Below, in pieces: positions 53,583 through 62,980 of a DNA stretch of 64,000 nucleotides (position 1 is the stretch's first letter; the number at the start of each line of letters is the position of its first letter). The notes beneath the pieces are model-generated. The model had not been told where the DNA came from. It was given only the letters and a program-made list of their open reading frames with translations, and made no database searches. This stretch comes from Corynebacterium lowii. Lineage in GTDB: Bacteria > Actinomycetota > Actinomycetes > Mycobacteriales > Mycobacteriaceae. The DNA lies in the NCBI RefSeq assembly GCF_001412085.1, contig NZ_LKEV01000001.1, positions 619,105-683,104 of the forward strand. Reading direction: 5' to 3'. The translations under genes were made by a program, and so were the position numbers.

Positions 53583-53619
53583 CAAAAAGTCTAGATATTA
53601 AAAATCGCGTGTCCCGCAC

Positions 53620-53808
53620 CTAGAGGAGGGGAACGAGGCGGGAGGCCAGGGGGATGAGGTTCTCGATGAAGTACAGGGCATTGGCTGCCGACGACCCCTC
53701 CACGGTTGCCGTGCTGCCGGTGGCAAGGGCCGGAATGGGGATAAGGCTACTGAGGGATAGGGCAATGGCGGCCAATGCAACCACGCCGAGAAGGGGAGGG
53801 GGCTTCAT
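53620..53808 (-). CDS. small secreted hydrophobic peptide
   Basis: The 62-residue frame has a signal peptide (GVVALAAIALSLSSLIPIPALA) and a mature part of about 32 residues ending SRLVPLL. An AGGAAA stretch lies just upstream of the ATG. Small secreted or porin-like peptides are common in corynebacteria, but the known PorA/PorH proteins lack signal peptides, so it is not clearly one of these. The coding call is moderate. Confidence 0.45.
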   Translation of the reverse strand: MKPPPLLGVVALAAIALSLSSLIPIPALATGSTATVEGSSAANALYFIENLIPLASRLVPLL

Positions 53809-54030
53809 GGGGTTTCCTGAGCGCTAGATGGGGGTAAGGAACTCTCATGATTCTAAGGCTAAAGGTCTGCTTGGCTCAATGCGCATGTGGCAGATGTGGC
53901 TAGAGTGACATTTTTTCGGTTCGGGAAACGCGGCATCGTCCGAGGTAAAGGCGCCTTTTTCGAGAAAGCCGGTGCTAAGGTCTGGCCTAAGGCTGGCTGA
54001 TTGCCGTAGAAGAGCACTAGGCTGTGCTGC

Positions 54031-54900
54031 GTGCATACGTTCTTTTCCCTCTTGAAACGTCGGGCCGGAGTTGCCGCCGGGCTCTTCGCGGTAGCCTCAT
54101 CGCTCGCCGCTCCGGCCGCGAGCGCCGCCCCGGCGGGCAATATCGTCACCCTGGGCGATTCCTTTACCGCCAATCCCTCGGCGCTGTACAAGAACTTCGG
54201 TGGAGTCGTGCCGGGCCTGGTTCCGGAGGACTACCCCAATCAAGAGGGCTGCCTCCAAGCCCCGGATAACTGGCCGCGCCTTGTGGGTCAGCAGGTGGGT
54301 GCCGCGGTGGCGGATTGGTCCTGCACCGCACAGACCTCCCGCACCATGTTGGGCCGCCTGGATCGCGCGATAGCCACGGGCGATCTGCACGCGGAAACCC
54401 GCGCTGTGGTCATGGCCATCGGCATGAATAACTTTGGCCCCTTTGGCGTGAAAGATGGCACCAACCCCCTCGACGGCCCCAGCCATCGCCAGGCCTTCCT
54501 GGACGATATTCGGACCGCCACCCAGCGCATCCGCGAGGTAGCCCCGGAGGCCAAGATCGTGCTCTCCGGCATGCCCTCGGTATCCACGGGGCCTTCATTC
54601 TGTGCGGTGAATATCCACCCGGATAATCCCGGCCTAGTACCGGGCGGCACTCATATCCCGCTGTTGGGCGAGGTGGAGGATGAAAACTCCTCGCGTCAGG
54701 CCCAGGCCGCCGCGGAAAACGGCCTTACCTTTGTGAACCTGCGCGATAGCACCAGGGATAACGGCACCTGCGCGCCCAAGGATTCCGAGCGCATGGTGGC
54801 CGGAATCGTGGACTTCACCAGCCCGCAGTGGAATATCGTGTTCCATCCCACGGTGGTGGGTTCGCACTTCATGGCCGATCAGATCGCCCCGCACGTTTAA
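54031..54900 (+). CDS. secreted SGNH-family hydrolase (GDSL-type lipase/esterase)
   Basis: This 289-residue protein has a signal peptide (residues 1-33), then block I LGDSFTAN (catalytic Ser44), GMNNFG as the block III region, and a C-terminal FHPTVVGSH carrying the catalytic His. Five cysteines suggest disulphides. The start is GTG at 54031. Related corynebacterial enzymes act on lipid or mycolate esters outside the cell, but the substrate here is unknown. It converges on hisN, with 6 bases between stops. Confidence 0.82.
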   Translation: MHTFFSLLKRRAGVAAGLFAVASSLAAPAASAAPAGNIVTLGDSFTANPSALYKNFGGVVPGLVPEDYPNQEGCLQAPDNWPRLVGQQVGAAVADWSCTAQTSRTMLGRLDRAIATGDLHAETRAVVMAIGMNNFGPFGVKDGTNPLDGPSHRQAFLDDIRTATQRIREVAPEAKIVLSGMPSVSTGPSFCAVNIHPDNPGLVPGGTHIPLLGEVEDENSSRQAQAAAENGLTFVNLRDSTRDNGTCAPKDSERMVAGIVDFTSPQWNIVFHPTVVGSHFMADQIAPHV

Positions 54901-54906
54901 ATAGGC

Positions 54907-55680
54907 CTAAGCCCACAGCGCCGCCAAGACCTCCTCGTGCAGGATTCCATTGGTGGCCACGGCATTGCCGCCGTGCGGCCCAGGGGTGCCGTCGAGGGCG
55001 CTAAACCGTCCCCCGGCCTCCATGACCAGGCAGGAGAGGGCGGCCAGGTCCCATAGCGATACCTCGGGCTCGGCGGCGATGTCCACCGCCCCCTCGGCCA
55101 CCAGGCAATAGGAGAAGAAGTCGCCATAGGCGCGCAGCCGCCAGGTGCGCTCGGTGAGCGCCAGGAAGGAATCGCGCAGGCCCCGCTCCGCCCACCCCTC
55201 CAAGGAGGAAAAGGAAAGGGAGGCATCGCTGAGGTCGCTCACCTGGGAAACATGCAGGCGGGTCGGTTCGCCCCCGGCAAAGGTGCGCCAGGCCCCCTCA
55301 TCGGTGGCGGCGTACCAGCGCCGGGCCAGCGCCGGGGCGGAGATCACGCCGAGGGTGGGGTGGCCGTCGATAAGCAAACTAATGAGCGTGGCCCACACGG
55401 GCACCCCGCGCACGTAGTTTTTGGTGCCGTCGATGGGGTCGATGATCCACTGGCGGCCCTGGAAAGAGGGGGTACCGCCGAACTCTTCCCCCAGCACGTC
55501 ATCCTCGGGGCGTGCGGCGGCGATCAGGGAGCGCAACTCGCGCTCGCAGGCGAGGTCGGCATCGCTGACCGGCGTCATGTCCGGCTTGGAACTCACCGCG
55601 AGGTCGGAGGCCTCGAAGCGGGACAGGGTGATGGCGTCGGCGGCGTCGGCAAGGCGCAGTGCGAGGTCAAGGTCATTCAT
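54907..55680 (-). CDS. hisN: histidinol-phosphatase, inositol-monophosphatase type
   Basis: This 257-residue protein has the IMPase motifs [18 protein letters not shown] and SLWDLAAL (metal and phosphate site). In corynebacteria the enzyme of this family that carries out the histidinol-phosphate step (HisN) lies in this neighbourhood near prfB and ftsE, which favours hisN over a general inositol phosphatase. The ATG at 55680 is chosen because GGAGG precedes it by 5 bases. It overlaps the upstream IMPase-family gene by 8 bases, so the pair is an operon. Confidence 0.82.
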   Translation of the reverse strand: MNDLDLALRLADAADAITLSRFEASDLAVSSKPDMTPVSDADLACERELRSLIAAARPEDDVLGEEFGGTPSFQGRQWIIDPIDGTKNYVRGVPVWATLISLLIDGHPTLGVISAPALARRWYAATDEGAWRTFAGGEPTRLHVSQVSDLSDASLSFSSLEGWAERGLRDSFLALTERTWRLRAYGDFFSYCLVAEGAVDIAAEPEVSLWDLAALSCLVMEAGGRFSALDGTPGPHGGNAVATNGILHEEVLAALWA

Positions 55681-56536
55681 GGGTGGCCTCCAAGAGGGTA
55701 GCGATGTCATTAACGGCGGCGGCATTACCCGCAATATGCCAGTTCACCCCACCGGCGCTGACCACGCGGGTGCTGCCGCCAGCCCCTTCCACCAGCGCCT
55801 TGCCTGGCAACCAATCCCAGGCGGGCACGCTGTGCTGCACCCAGGCGCCCAGGCTGCCATCGGCCACGCTGGCGAGGTCCACGGAACCCGCGCCGAGCAT
55901 GCGCAACGTGGCCGCCCCTAGGGCCGCGGCCTGCCAGGCGGCGCGCACCTCCGGCTTGGCCATCCAGGTGGGGTGCAGGTAAGTGGCGAGGCTGATCTCC
56001 GCCAGGGGGGTATCGCGCAGCGTGGCGACGCCCTCCTTATCCCGCGTGGTGGGCAGCTCCGGCCCGCCGCACCAGGTATAACCCATCGCGGGACGGTGCA
56101 CCGCGCCCAGAATGAGCCGGGTGGGGTCCTGGGGCGAGCCCTCCACCAGCGCCAGGGCGGAGCACCAATAATCCGAGCCGGAGGCGAAGTTATAGGTGCC
56201 GTCCACGGGGTCGATCACCCAGGTGCGGCCGCTGCGGCTTTCGCGCGCGGCGCCCTCCTCGCCCAGCAGCCCATCCTCGGGGCGCAAGAGATTCAGCACC
56301 TCAGCCACGAAGCACTCGGCGGCGCGGTCGGCATCGGTGACCACATCGGTGCGCGAGGTCTTGTAATCGGTGGTGATTCCGCTTTCCCTCATGCGCCAGG
56401 CCAGGCGTCCGGCATTAAAAACGAGCGCGGTGGCAAGGTGCTCGTCGGGGTCCTCGGCGTGCGCCACGGCAAAGGTCTTGGCCAGGGCGTCCACCATATC
56501 TTCTAGGCTGGCGGGCTGTTCTGTGGGTTTCGTCAT
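55673..56536 (-). CDS. inositol monophosphatase family protein (ImpA/SuhB-like)
   Basis: This 287-residue protein has [25 protein letters not shown] and [12 protein letters not shown], the three metal and phosphate motifs of the IMPase superfamily. It is paralogous to the adjacent HisN. The likely substrate is inositol phosphate or a related sugar phosphate; actinobacteria need inositol for mycothiol and phosphatidylinositol. The start at 56536 is chosen because CACAAT lies 7 bases upstream on its strand and the longer frame adds no conserved sequence. Confidence 0.78.
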   Translation of the reverse strand: MTKPTEQPASLEDMVDALAKTFAVAHAEDPDEHLATALVFNAGRLAWRMRESGITTDYKTSRTDVVTDADRAAECFVAEVLNLLRPEDGLLGEEGAARESRSGRTWVIDPVDGTYNFASGSDYWCSALALVEGSPQDPTRLILGAVHRPAMGYTWCGGPELPTTRDKEGVATLRDTPLAEISLATYLHPTWMAKPEVRAAWQAAALGAATLRMLGAGSVDLASVADGSLGAWVQHSVPAWDWLPGKALVEGAGGSTRVVSAGGVNWHIAGNAAAVNDIATLLEATHE

Positions 56537-56607
56537 GGTCTCTATTGTGCCCCAAGGCCGTGGCGGCGTCGGGTGAGGCACAGCCGTGATGTTTTCTCGT
56601 AACACCC

Positions 56608-56636
56608 TTGACGGCACCGGATTCCTTGGCAACCAT
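56608..56636 (+). promoter_or_regulatory. promoter for a leaderless membrane-protein gene
   Basis: TTGACG (56608-56613), 17 bases, then AACCAT (56631-56636) are followed after 7 bases by the ATG at 56644. Confidence 0.55.
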
Positions 56637-56643
56637 GATTCTC

Positions 56644-57162
56644 ATGGATTACCCCAGCGTGTTCCTCTCCATTCTCCTCGTGTGTGCCCTCCCCGCGGCG
56701 ATGGCGGCGGCTCTCATAGCCTTCTACCGCGTGGCGGAGCACAAGAACCCAGAGCGTTGGGATACGAGCACGGGGCCGCAGTGGTGGGCGGTGCTGCTCC
56801 TCGCCCTGCTCAGCGGGGTGATCTGGATGATCGCCTGGTACTCCTGGGGCGGTGGGGCCGCGCGCAATTCCTATCCGCTTTGGCAGGTGCTCGGCTCGGT
56901 GGCCTGCGTGGTAGCCGGCACCGTCGGGCTGGGTTTCTGGGCGCGGTGGCGGCTCAGCGGCCCCCTGAGCGCGGCGGTGGGCACGATGATCGGGGTGTGC
57001 CTGGCCTTTGGTTTTGGCGAGGTTGCCCAGGATTCTACCGGGCAATCGGCGGCGGGGCTTCTTCTTCTCGCCGCTGGCGGCGGGTTGGGGCTTTTCCTGG
57101 TGAGCCTGGCGGTGACGGCCCTGCGTGTGCACGGCGTGCCTGCGCCGAGCAGCACCGAGTGA
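56644..57162 (+). CDS. five-span membrane protein of unknown function
   Basis: This 172-residue protein has about five hydrophobic segments. Between the first two lies a short polar loop (EHKNPERWDTSTGPQW). No family is recognised. The frame is open to 56608, but that TTG is the promoter -35 box, so the ATG at 56644 is taken. It is divergent from the IMPase gene and upstream of prfB. Confidence 0.6.
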   Translation: MDYPSVFLSILLVCALPAAMAAALIAFYRVAEHKNPERWDTSTGPQWWAVLLLALLSGVIWMIAWYSWGGGAARNSYPLWQVLGSVACVVAGTVGLGFWARWRLSGPLSAAVGTMIGVCLAFGFGEVAQDSTGQSAAGLLLLAAGGGLGLFLVSLAVTALRVHGVPAPSSTE

Positions 57163-57267
57163 GTACTGAGCGGTACCGAGTGAGTGCTGCGCGGCATCGG
57201 CAGCCCCTGTGAGCGGCGAGGCAGGCTACCGCAAGATGGGGGAGGGGAGCCGGTAGAATAAATACCC

Positions 57268-58377
57268 ATGCGACCGGAAATTACGTCAGATCTTCAGGCC
57301 CTTGACTCCACGCTGACGACCATCGAGCGCGTGATGGACCCCGAGGAGATGGCGGCGCGCGTCCGCGAGCTAGAGGCCCAGGCCGCAGATCCGAGCCTGT
57401 GGGATGACCCCGAGCATGCTCAGGGGGTGACCACGGAATTATCTAATGTGCAGGCGAGATTGCGCAGGCTCAAGGATCTGCGCAGCCGCCTGGACGATCT
57501 TCCGGTGATGTACGAGCTGGCCGAGGAGGAAGAAGGCGGCCTGGACCTGGCGGATCAGGAGCGCGCCGATCTGCGCGAGGCCATCGAATCCCTGGAAGTA
57601 AAGACCATGCTTTCCGGGGAATACGATGCCCGCGAGGCCGTGATTAATATTCGCTCCGGCGCGGGTGGGGTGGACGCGGCGGACTGGGCGGAAATGCTCA
57701 TGCGCATGTATATCCGCTGGGCGGAAAAGAACGAACATTCCGTGGACGTGTACGACATCTCCTATGCCGAGGAAGCCGGCATTAAGTCCGCCACCTTTGT
57801 GGTGCACGGCGATTACATGTACGGCCAGCTCTCCGTGGAGCAGGGCGCGCACCGCCTGGTGCGTATCAGTCCCTTCGATAACCAGGGGCGCCGCCAGACC
57901 TCCTTTGCGGAGGTGGAGGTGCTGCCGGTGGTGGAGCAGACCGATCACATCGAGATTCCAGAAACCGAGGTGCGCGTGGATGTGTACCGTTCCTCGGGGC
58001 CGGGAGGACAGTCGGTGAACACCACCGACTCCGCGGTGCGCCTCACCCACATTCCCACGGGAATCGTGGTGACCTGCCAAAACGAGAAGTCGCAGATTCA
58101 AAACCGCGCCTCGGCCATGCGGGTGCTCCAGGCAAAGCTGCTGGAACGCAAGCGCCAGGAAGAGCGCGCGGAGCTCGACGCCCTGGGCGCCGGAGGCAAT
58201 GCCTCCTGGGGCAATCAGATGCGCTCCTACGTGCTGCACCCCTATCAGATGGTCAAGGATCTGCGCACCGGCTACGAGGTGGGAGACCCCTCCAAGGTGC
58301 TCGATGGCGATATTGATGGTCTCCTGGAATCCGGTATCCGCTGGCGCATGGCCCAGCAGCAGGAGGAATCGGCGTAA
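57268..58377 (+). CDS. prfB: peptide chain release factor 2
   Basis: This 369-residue protein ends translation at UGA and UAA. It has the RF2 tripeptide SPF (201-203) and the catalytic GGQ (246-248 in [10 protein letters not shown]). The gene is a single uninterrupted frame, so the programmed +1 frameshift found in many bacterial prfB genes is absent, as is usual in actinobacteria. It sits upstream of ftsE, a conserved actinobacterial order. Confidence 0.95.
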   Translation: MRPEITSDLQALDSTLTTIERVMDPEEMAARVRELEAQAADPSLWDDPEHAQGVTTELSNVQARLRRLKDLRSRLDDLPVMYELAEEEEGGLDLADQERADLREAIESLEVKTMLSGEYDAREAVINIRSGAGGVDAADWAEMLMRMYIRWAEKNEHSVDVYDISYAEEAGIKSATFVVHGDYMYGQLSVEQGAHRLVRISPFDNQGRRQTSFAEVEVLPVVEQTDHIEIPETEVRVDVYRSSGPGGQSVNTTDSAVRLTHIPTGIVVTCQNEKSQIQNRASAMRVLQAKLLERKRQEERAELDALGAGGNASWGNQMRSYVLHPYQMVKDLRTGYEVGDPSKVLDGDIDGLLESGIRWRMAQQQEESA

Positions 58378-58470
58378 CAGCACGGGGCTTATCGACGCCG
58401 CTCCGGGGTGAGGTCGCAGGCGGTGCGGTGGGGCGCGCCGGGCATAAACCTTTCACTTTCGCCACAGGCG

Positions 58471-58499
58471 TTTCATATGTCCTGGGAGTTCGCTACACT
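58471..58499 (+). promoter_or_regulatory. promoter of ftsEX
   Basis: TTTCAT (58471-58476) and TACACT (58494-58499) are 17 bases apart. The ftsE GTG lies 8 bases downstream, close to the expected transcription start. Confidence 0.45.
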
Positions 58500-58507
58500 C
58501 ATCAAAC

Positions 58508-59194
58508 GTGATTACGTTCGACTCCGTCACCAAGGTCTACAAAACCTCCACCCGGCCCGCGCTCAATAAGATCTCGCTCAAGATTCCGGCGGGGGAGTTC
58601 GTATTCCTCATCGGTCCCTCCGGCTCGGGCAAGTCCACCTTCCTGGAACTGCTTATTCGGGAGGAAACGCTCACCTCCGGCAATATCCACGTGGGCGATT
58701 TCCACGTGAATAAGCTGCGCGGCAAGCAGGTTAACGAGCTGCGCCGCAGCATCGGCTACGTATTCCAGGATTTCCGCCTGCTGCCCAAGATGAGTGTGTA
58801 TGACAACGTGGCCTTTGCCCTGGAGGTCATTGGCACCAAGCGCCGCGAGATTGATAAGTCCGTGCCCGAGACCCTGGAACTGGTGGGCCTGGCGGCCAAG
58901 GCCAACCGCATGCCCGGCGAACTCTCCGGTGGCGAGCAGCAGCGCGTGGCGATCGCGCGCGCCTTCGTGAATCGGCCGTCGGTTTTGCTTGCCGACGAGC
59001 CCACCGGCAACCTCGACCCCGATACCTCGGACGGGATCATGAACCTGCTCACCCTCATTAACCGCACCGGCACCACCGTGATCGCCTCCACACACAACGC
59101 CCGCGCCGTCAATGACATGCGCCGCCGCGTGATTGAACTCAAACTCGGTGACCTCGTGCGCGATGACGCCCACGGCGTGTACGGCGAGCGATAA
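58508..59194 (+). CDS. ftsE: cell-division ABC transporter ATPase FtsE
   Basis: This 228-residue ATPase has Walker A GPSGSGKS (36-43), the signature LSGGEQQR and Walker [11 protein letters not shown]. With FtsX it forms the membrane complex that activates cell-wall hydrolases at division. The start is GTG, almost leaderless. It is followed after 18 bases by ftsX. Confidence 0.95.
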   Translation: MITFDSVTKVYKTSTRPALNKISLKIPAGEFVFLIGPSGSGKSTFLELLIREETLTSGNIHVGDFHVNKLRGKQVNELRRSIGYVFQDFRLLPKMSVYDNVAFALEVIGTKRREIDKSVPETLELVGLAAKANRMPGELSGGEQQRVAIARAFVNRPSVLLADEPTGNLDPDTSDGIMNLLTLINRTGTTVIASTHNARAVNDMRRRVIELKLGDLVRDDAHGVYGER

Positions 59195-59212
59195 GAAAGG
59201 CATAGCCACGAG

Positions 59213-60115
59213 ATGAATACCGGATTCGTGTTCCGCGAGGCCTTCAAGGGCCTCGGCCGCAATATCACCATGACCATCGCGTTGGTGATTACCACCGCGA
59301 TCTCCCTGGCCCTGCTAGCCACCGGTTTCCTGGTCACCCACATGACCTCGGAAACCAAGCAGATTTACCTCGATCGCGTGGAGGTGATGATCCAGCTCGA
59401 CGAGGAGATTTCCGCCAAGGATGAGACCTGTAGCTCCGATGAGTGTCAAGAGGTCTACGAGGCTCTCGACGGAGCGGAGGGAGTGGAGTCCGTCAAGTTC
59501 CGCTCCCGCGAGCAGTCCTATGAGCGATTCGTGGAGGTCTTTCAAAACACCGACCCCGAGTTGGTGAAGGAGACCGATAAGGACGCCCTGCCCGCCGCCC
59601 TGCACGTGCGGCTGACCGACCCGTTGGATACCACCCCCTTGGAGGCCGTGGAATCCATGAGCCAGGTCTCCGAGATTGTGGATCAGGTGGACGATCTTCA
59701 AGGTGCCACGGATAACCTCGATTCCGTGCGTAACGCCACCTTCCTGCTCGCCGCCGTGCAGGCCGTGGCCGCCATCTTCCTCATCGCCAACATGGTGCAG
59801 ATCGCGGCCTATAACCGCCGCGATGAGATAGCGATTATGCGCATGGTGGGTGCCTCGCGTTGGTACACCCAAGCGCCCTTCGTGATCGAGGCCGTCATTG
59901 CCACGCTCATCGGCGCGGCCTTCTCCACCCTGGGACTCTTCTTGGGCAAGGCCTTCGTGGTGGATAAGGCGCTCTCCGGGTTGTACGAGGCCCGCCTGAT
60001 TGCCCCCGTGACCAGCGGCGATATTTGGTGGGTGGTGCCGGGCGTGGTGCTTGTGGGTGTGATCTTTGCGGCGCTTACCGCCCAGATCACCCTGCGCTCC
60101 TACGTGCGTAAGTAG
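59213..60115 (+). CDS. ftsX: cell-division protein FtsX
   Basis: This 300-residue membrane protein has four helices: one at residues 20-42, a large external loop with a cysteine pair (ETCSSDEC), and three C-terminal helices (about 178-200, 228-250, 270-292). It is the membrane partner of FtsE, whose external loop recruits peptidoglycan hydrolases of the RipC type in actinobacteria. GAAAGG precedes the ATG. Confidence 0.94.
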   Translation: MNTGFVFREAFKGLGRNITMTIALVITTAISLALLATGFLVTHMTSETKQIYLDRVEVMIQLDEEISAKDETCSSDECQEVYEALDGAEGVESVKFRSREQSYERFVEVFQNTDPELVKETDKDALPAALHVRLTDPLDTTPLEAVESMSQVSEIVDQVDDLQGATDNLDSVRNATFLLAAVQAVAAIFLIANMVQIAAYNRRDEIAIMRMVGASRWYTQAPFVIEAVIATLIGAAFSTLGLFLGKAFVVDKALSGLYEARLIAPVTSGDIWWVVPGVVLVGVIFAALTAQITLRSYVRK

Positions 60116-60160
60116 GCCATATGTGCCCGGTTTGCACGCCGGGGTAGCATTGCTAACACT

Positions 60161-60658
60161 ATGGCCAAGAAGAAGAAAAAGAAGGTGGTGGGCGGCGCCG
60201 GGGTGATCGCCAGCAATCGCAAGGCCCGGCACGATTACACCATTCTGGAAACCTACGAGTGCGGCATTGCGCTCGTGGGCACGGAGGTGAAATCCCTGCG
60301 CGAAGGCAAGGCCTCCCTGGTGGAGGCCTTCGCCACCGTGGACGACGGCGAGGTATGGCTGCGCCACCTCCACATTCCCGAATATTCCCAGGGTTCCTGG
60401 ACCAATCACTCCCCGCGCCGCGTGCGCAAACTCCTGCTGCACCGCCGCGAGATTGATTCCATCATGGGCAAGGTGCGCGATGGCCGCAAGACCCTCGTGC
60501 CGCTCTCCCTGTACTTCAAGGGTGGAAAGCTCAAGGTAGAGCTGGGCTTGGCGGAGGGCAAGCAGGCTTACGATAAGCGCCAGAGCATCAAGCGCCGCAC
60601 CGAGGAGCGCGAGATCGTGCGCGACCTGGGCCGCAAGATTAAGGGTGTGCATGCGTGA
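60161..60658 (+). CDS. smpB: SsrA-binding protein
   Basis: This 165-residue protein binds tmRNA and brings it to stalled ribosomes. The core sequences NRKARHDYTILETYECGIALVGTEVKS are diagnostic, with a basic Lys-rich start (AKKKKKKV). The C-terminal tail is basic. The gene precedes its RNA partner ssrA by about 400 bases, and its stop overlaps the next start (GTGA). Confidence 0.96.
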   Translation: MAKKKKKKVVGGAGVIASNRKARHDYTILETYECGIALVGTEVKSLREGKASLVEAFATVDDGEVWLRHLHIPEYSQGSWTNHSPRRVRKLLLHRREIDSIMGKVRDGRKTLVPLSLYFKGGKLKVELGLAEGKQAYDKRQSIKRRTEEREIVRDLGRKIKGVHA

Positions 60659-61023
60659 GTATCACGCCGGTGAAGGTGCATGACCTTATCGCGGAGCGCG
60701 CGGACGCTCGTGGCAGCATAATTCTGGTGGATCGGCTGTGGCCGCGTGGGGTAGCCAAGAAGGATCTTGCCCTCGACGCCTGGCTTGCCGACGCCGCCCC
60801 CAGCCCCGACCTTCGCCGCTGGTTCGGACACCAGCCGGAGCGCTTTGAGGAGTTTGCCCGCCGCTATCGGGAAGAATTGGGGGAGCCTAACCCGGCGGTG
60901 GAGAAGTTGCTTTCCTTTGCGCGGCAGGGGGACCTCACCCTGCTCTATGCGGCGCGGGATAGGGATTGCAACCACGCGGTAGTGCTCGCACAGTGGCTTG
61001 CCCACGAGGTCTCTCGGGGGTAG
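60655..61023 (+). CDS. DUF488-family protein
   Basis: This 122-residue protein has the family hallmark VDRLWPRGVAK and the pattern WFGHQPERFEEFARRYREEL. The function of DUF488 is unknown. The GTG start overlaps the smpB stop, so it is translationally coupled. It has no membrane segment or metal motif that can be assigned. Confidence 0.82.
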   Translation: MSITPVKVHDLIAERADARGSIILVDRLWPRGVAKKDLALDAWLADAAPSPDLRRWFGHQPERFEEFARRYREELGEPNPAVEKLLSFARQGDLTLLYAARDRDCNHAVVLAQWLAHEVSRG

Positions 61024-61068
61024 GGTGAGTAAATCGCAAAGAATAGGCACGACCCACTTTGCGGCAAA

Positions 61069-61444
61069 GGGGCCGATCTTTGGTTTCGACTCCGCGAATC
61101 TCATCAGGGGAAGCGTGCCGGTGCAGGCTAGAGACCACCGTTAAGCGTCGTAGCACACTGATAAGCGCCGAGAACACTCAGCGCGATTACGCCCTCGCTG
61201 CCTAATTAGCGAGCGCGTGTCTGTCAGCCCGGGGATAGTCCCTGCCCCGGAACCTGGCATCGACTAAGGGACTTGCTTTAAGGCTGCGTCAGCGGGGCCT
61301 TAAAGGACACCTACCGCCGACTGGGCTCATCATCTGGACGTGTTCGTCCGATCCAGAGAGCCGAGCAGAGATTCCGCGCGAACTGCGCACGGAGAAGCCC
61401 TGGTGAGGTCTCGGAGGACCCGGGTTCGATTCCCGGCGGCTCCA
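61069..61444 (+). ncRNA. ssrA: transfer-messenger RNA (tmRNA)
   Basis: The acceptor arms GGGGCCG (61069-61075) and CGGCTCC plus A (61437-61444) pair, and the T-arm contains GGGTTCGATTCCC. An internal reading frame at 61167-61205 encodes the tag AENTQRDYALAA followed by TAA, matching the actinobacterial tag ending YALAA. CCA is not encoded. It rescues stalled ribosomes with SmpB, encoded just upstream. Confidence 0.95.
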
Positions 61445-61454
61445 CTGATTAAGC

Positions 61455-61481
61455 CCCTGAGCAAGTATTTCTTGCTCAGGG
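61455..61481 (+). terminator. ssrA terminator
   Basis: CCCTGAGCAAG and CTTGCTCAGGG form a perfect 11-bp stem with a TATTT loop, 11 bases after the tmRNA. Confidence 0.8.
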
Positions 61482-61526
61482 ACTTTCTGGTTTAGGGCTT
61501 TTGTGGGGTTGGCTATCCTGGTGCCC

Positions 61527-61856
61527 ATGAGTATCACCGTGAATATCTACTACTCGGGTGTGGCAGGCGCGGCTCGGAAGTTTGCCGAGGAGATGGAGCG
61601 CAGCGGTACCGCCGCCAAGATTAGGGCTGAGGCAGGAAATCTCCGCTATGAATACTTTGTTCCCCTTGACGCCCCGGAGACGATTCTTCTCATTGATTCC
61701 TGGGAGAATCAAGAAGCCATTGATAAGCACCACGCTTCGCCCATGATGGACGTTATTGCGCGGCTGCGGGATAAGTACGACCTGCACATGAAAGTGGAGC
61801 GCTATATCGGTGATGATACAGCCCCCGAAAGCGATGCCGAATATATCCGTGACTAG
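61527..61856 (+). CDS. antibiotic-biosynthesis-monooxygenase (ABM) family protein
   Basis: This 109-residue protein has a ferredoxin-like ABM fold typical of YgiN/quinol monooxygenases: YYSGVAGAARKFAEEM, LRYEYFVPLD, ILLIDSWENQEAIDKHHAS. The ATG at 61527 gives the family length; TATCCT 7 bases upstream suggests a leaderless message. The natural substrate is unknown. It may be co-expressed with the next flavin reductase gene, 38 bases downstream. Confidence 0.75.
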   Translation: MSITVNIYYSGVAGAARKFAEEMERSGTAAKIRAEAGNLRYEYFVPLDAPETILLIDSWENQEAIDKHHASPMMDVIARLRDKYDLHMKVERYIGDDTAPESDAEYIRD

Positions 61857-61894
61857 CGGGGAATAGGCGTGGGGTGGGCTTTGTTGTACCGCAC

Positions 61895-62980
61895 ATGACT
61901 TCATTGTTTGAGCCCTTCAAAATTGGCCGCTACACACTGAATAACCGCATTACGATGGCTGCTTTGACCCGCCAGCGCGCAGGCCGCAGCGGTGTGCCCG
62001 TGGAGATGCACGCGGAGTACTACGCGCAGCGTGCCTCCGCCGGTTTGGTGGTCACGGAGGGGACCTTCCCCGCGGTGAGCAGTCGCGCTTTTCCGGGGCA
62101 GGCGGGCGTCGAAACGCAGGAGCAACAGGACGGCTGGACGCGGGTAGCTCGGGAGGTGCACGAGCGTGGCGGGCTACTTTTCATGCAGGTCATGCACGGT
62201 GGTCGCATGTCGCACCCGGATCTGCTGGAGGGGCAAGCCCCGGAGGCACCGAGCGCTATCGCCTCCGGAACTCAGGTGCACACCTTCGATCACAAGGTGG
62301 ATGCGGCCGTGCCGCGTGCTTTGGAGGCGGAGGAGATGCCGCGCATCGTGGAGGAGTTCCGGGCGGCGGCGCGCAGGGCTATCGACGCCGGGCTGGACGG
62401 CGTGGAGATTCATGGTGCTAATGGCTATTTGCTGCACGAGTTTTTGGCGCCTTCCTCCAATCAACGCACCGATGAGTTTGGCGGTAGCCCGGAAAATAGG
62501 CGCCGCCTGCCGGAAATGGTGATCCGCTCGGTAGCGGAGGAAATTGGTGCGGACCGCGTGGGATTACGTCTTTCCCCCGAACACAATATTCAGGGCGTTC
62601 TGGAAAATGATTCTGATGATGTTCTTGCTACCTATCGAGGACTGCTAGAGGGGATTAGCGACCTTAAATTGGCGTATGTATCCCTCCTGCATAAGGACGC
62701 GATTACCTCGGAACTTATCGGCGCCCTGGTGGAGGCCGCGCGGTCTAATGGGGAAACCAAGGTGATTCTTAATACCGGTTTTGCCACGGTCACGGATAAG
62801 GCAGAGGCGGAAGAACTGCTGGCCAGCGGCCGTGCCGATGCCGTGGCGGTGGGGCGCGAACTTATCGCCAACCCGGATTTGGTGCGCCGCTGGGAGGAGG
62901 GGCTGGCGCTGAACACCCCCGACCCCGCCACCTTCTATGCCAGTGGCCCGCGCGGTTATACGGACTACCCGAGCGTATAA
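61895..62980 (+). CDS. Old Yellow Enzyme-family alkene reductase
   Basis: This 361-residue FMN-dependent NAD(P)H oxidoreductase of the YqjM/NemA group has NNRITMAALTRQRA, VEIHGANGYLLHEFL with the substrate-binding His, SNQRTDEFGGS, and ADAVAVGRELIANPDL (FMN phosphate site). It reduces activated C=C bonds, often of toxic electrophiles. The ATG at 61895 is chosen over the GTG at 61874 as it fits the family N-terminus (LFEPFKIG). It converges on the next gene with a 16-base overlap. Confidence 0.88.
   Translation: MTSLFEPFKIGRYTLNNRITMAALTRQRAGRSGVPVEMHAEYYAQRASAGLVVTEGTFPAVSSRAFPGQAGVETQEQQDGWTRVAREVHERGGLLFMQVMHGGRMSHPDLLEGQAPEAPSAIASGTQVHTFDHKVDAAVPRALEAEEMPRIVEEFRAAARRAIDAGLDGVEIHGANGYLLHEFLAPSSNQRTDEFGGSPENRRRLPEMVIRSVAEEIGADRVGLRLSPEHNIQGVLENDSDDVLATYRGLLEGISDLKLAYVSLLHKDAITSELIGALVEAARSNGETKVILNTGFATVTDKAEAEELLASGRADAVAVGRELIANPDLVRRWEEGLALNTPDPATFYASGPRGYTDYPSV

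Noticed and set aside
57268..58377. Programmed +1 frameshift in prfB
   Set aside because: The gene is a single open frame with no in-frame TGA near its start, so no frameshift is needed.
59315..60652. A 445-codon minus-strand frame across ftsX and smpB
   Set aside because: It is antisense to two well-recognised genes and has no motif of its own.
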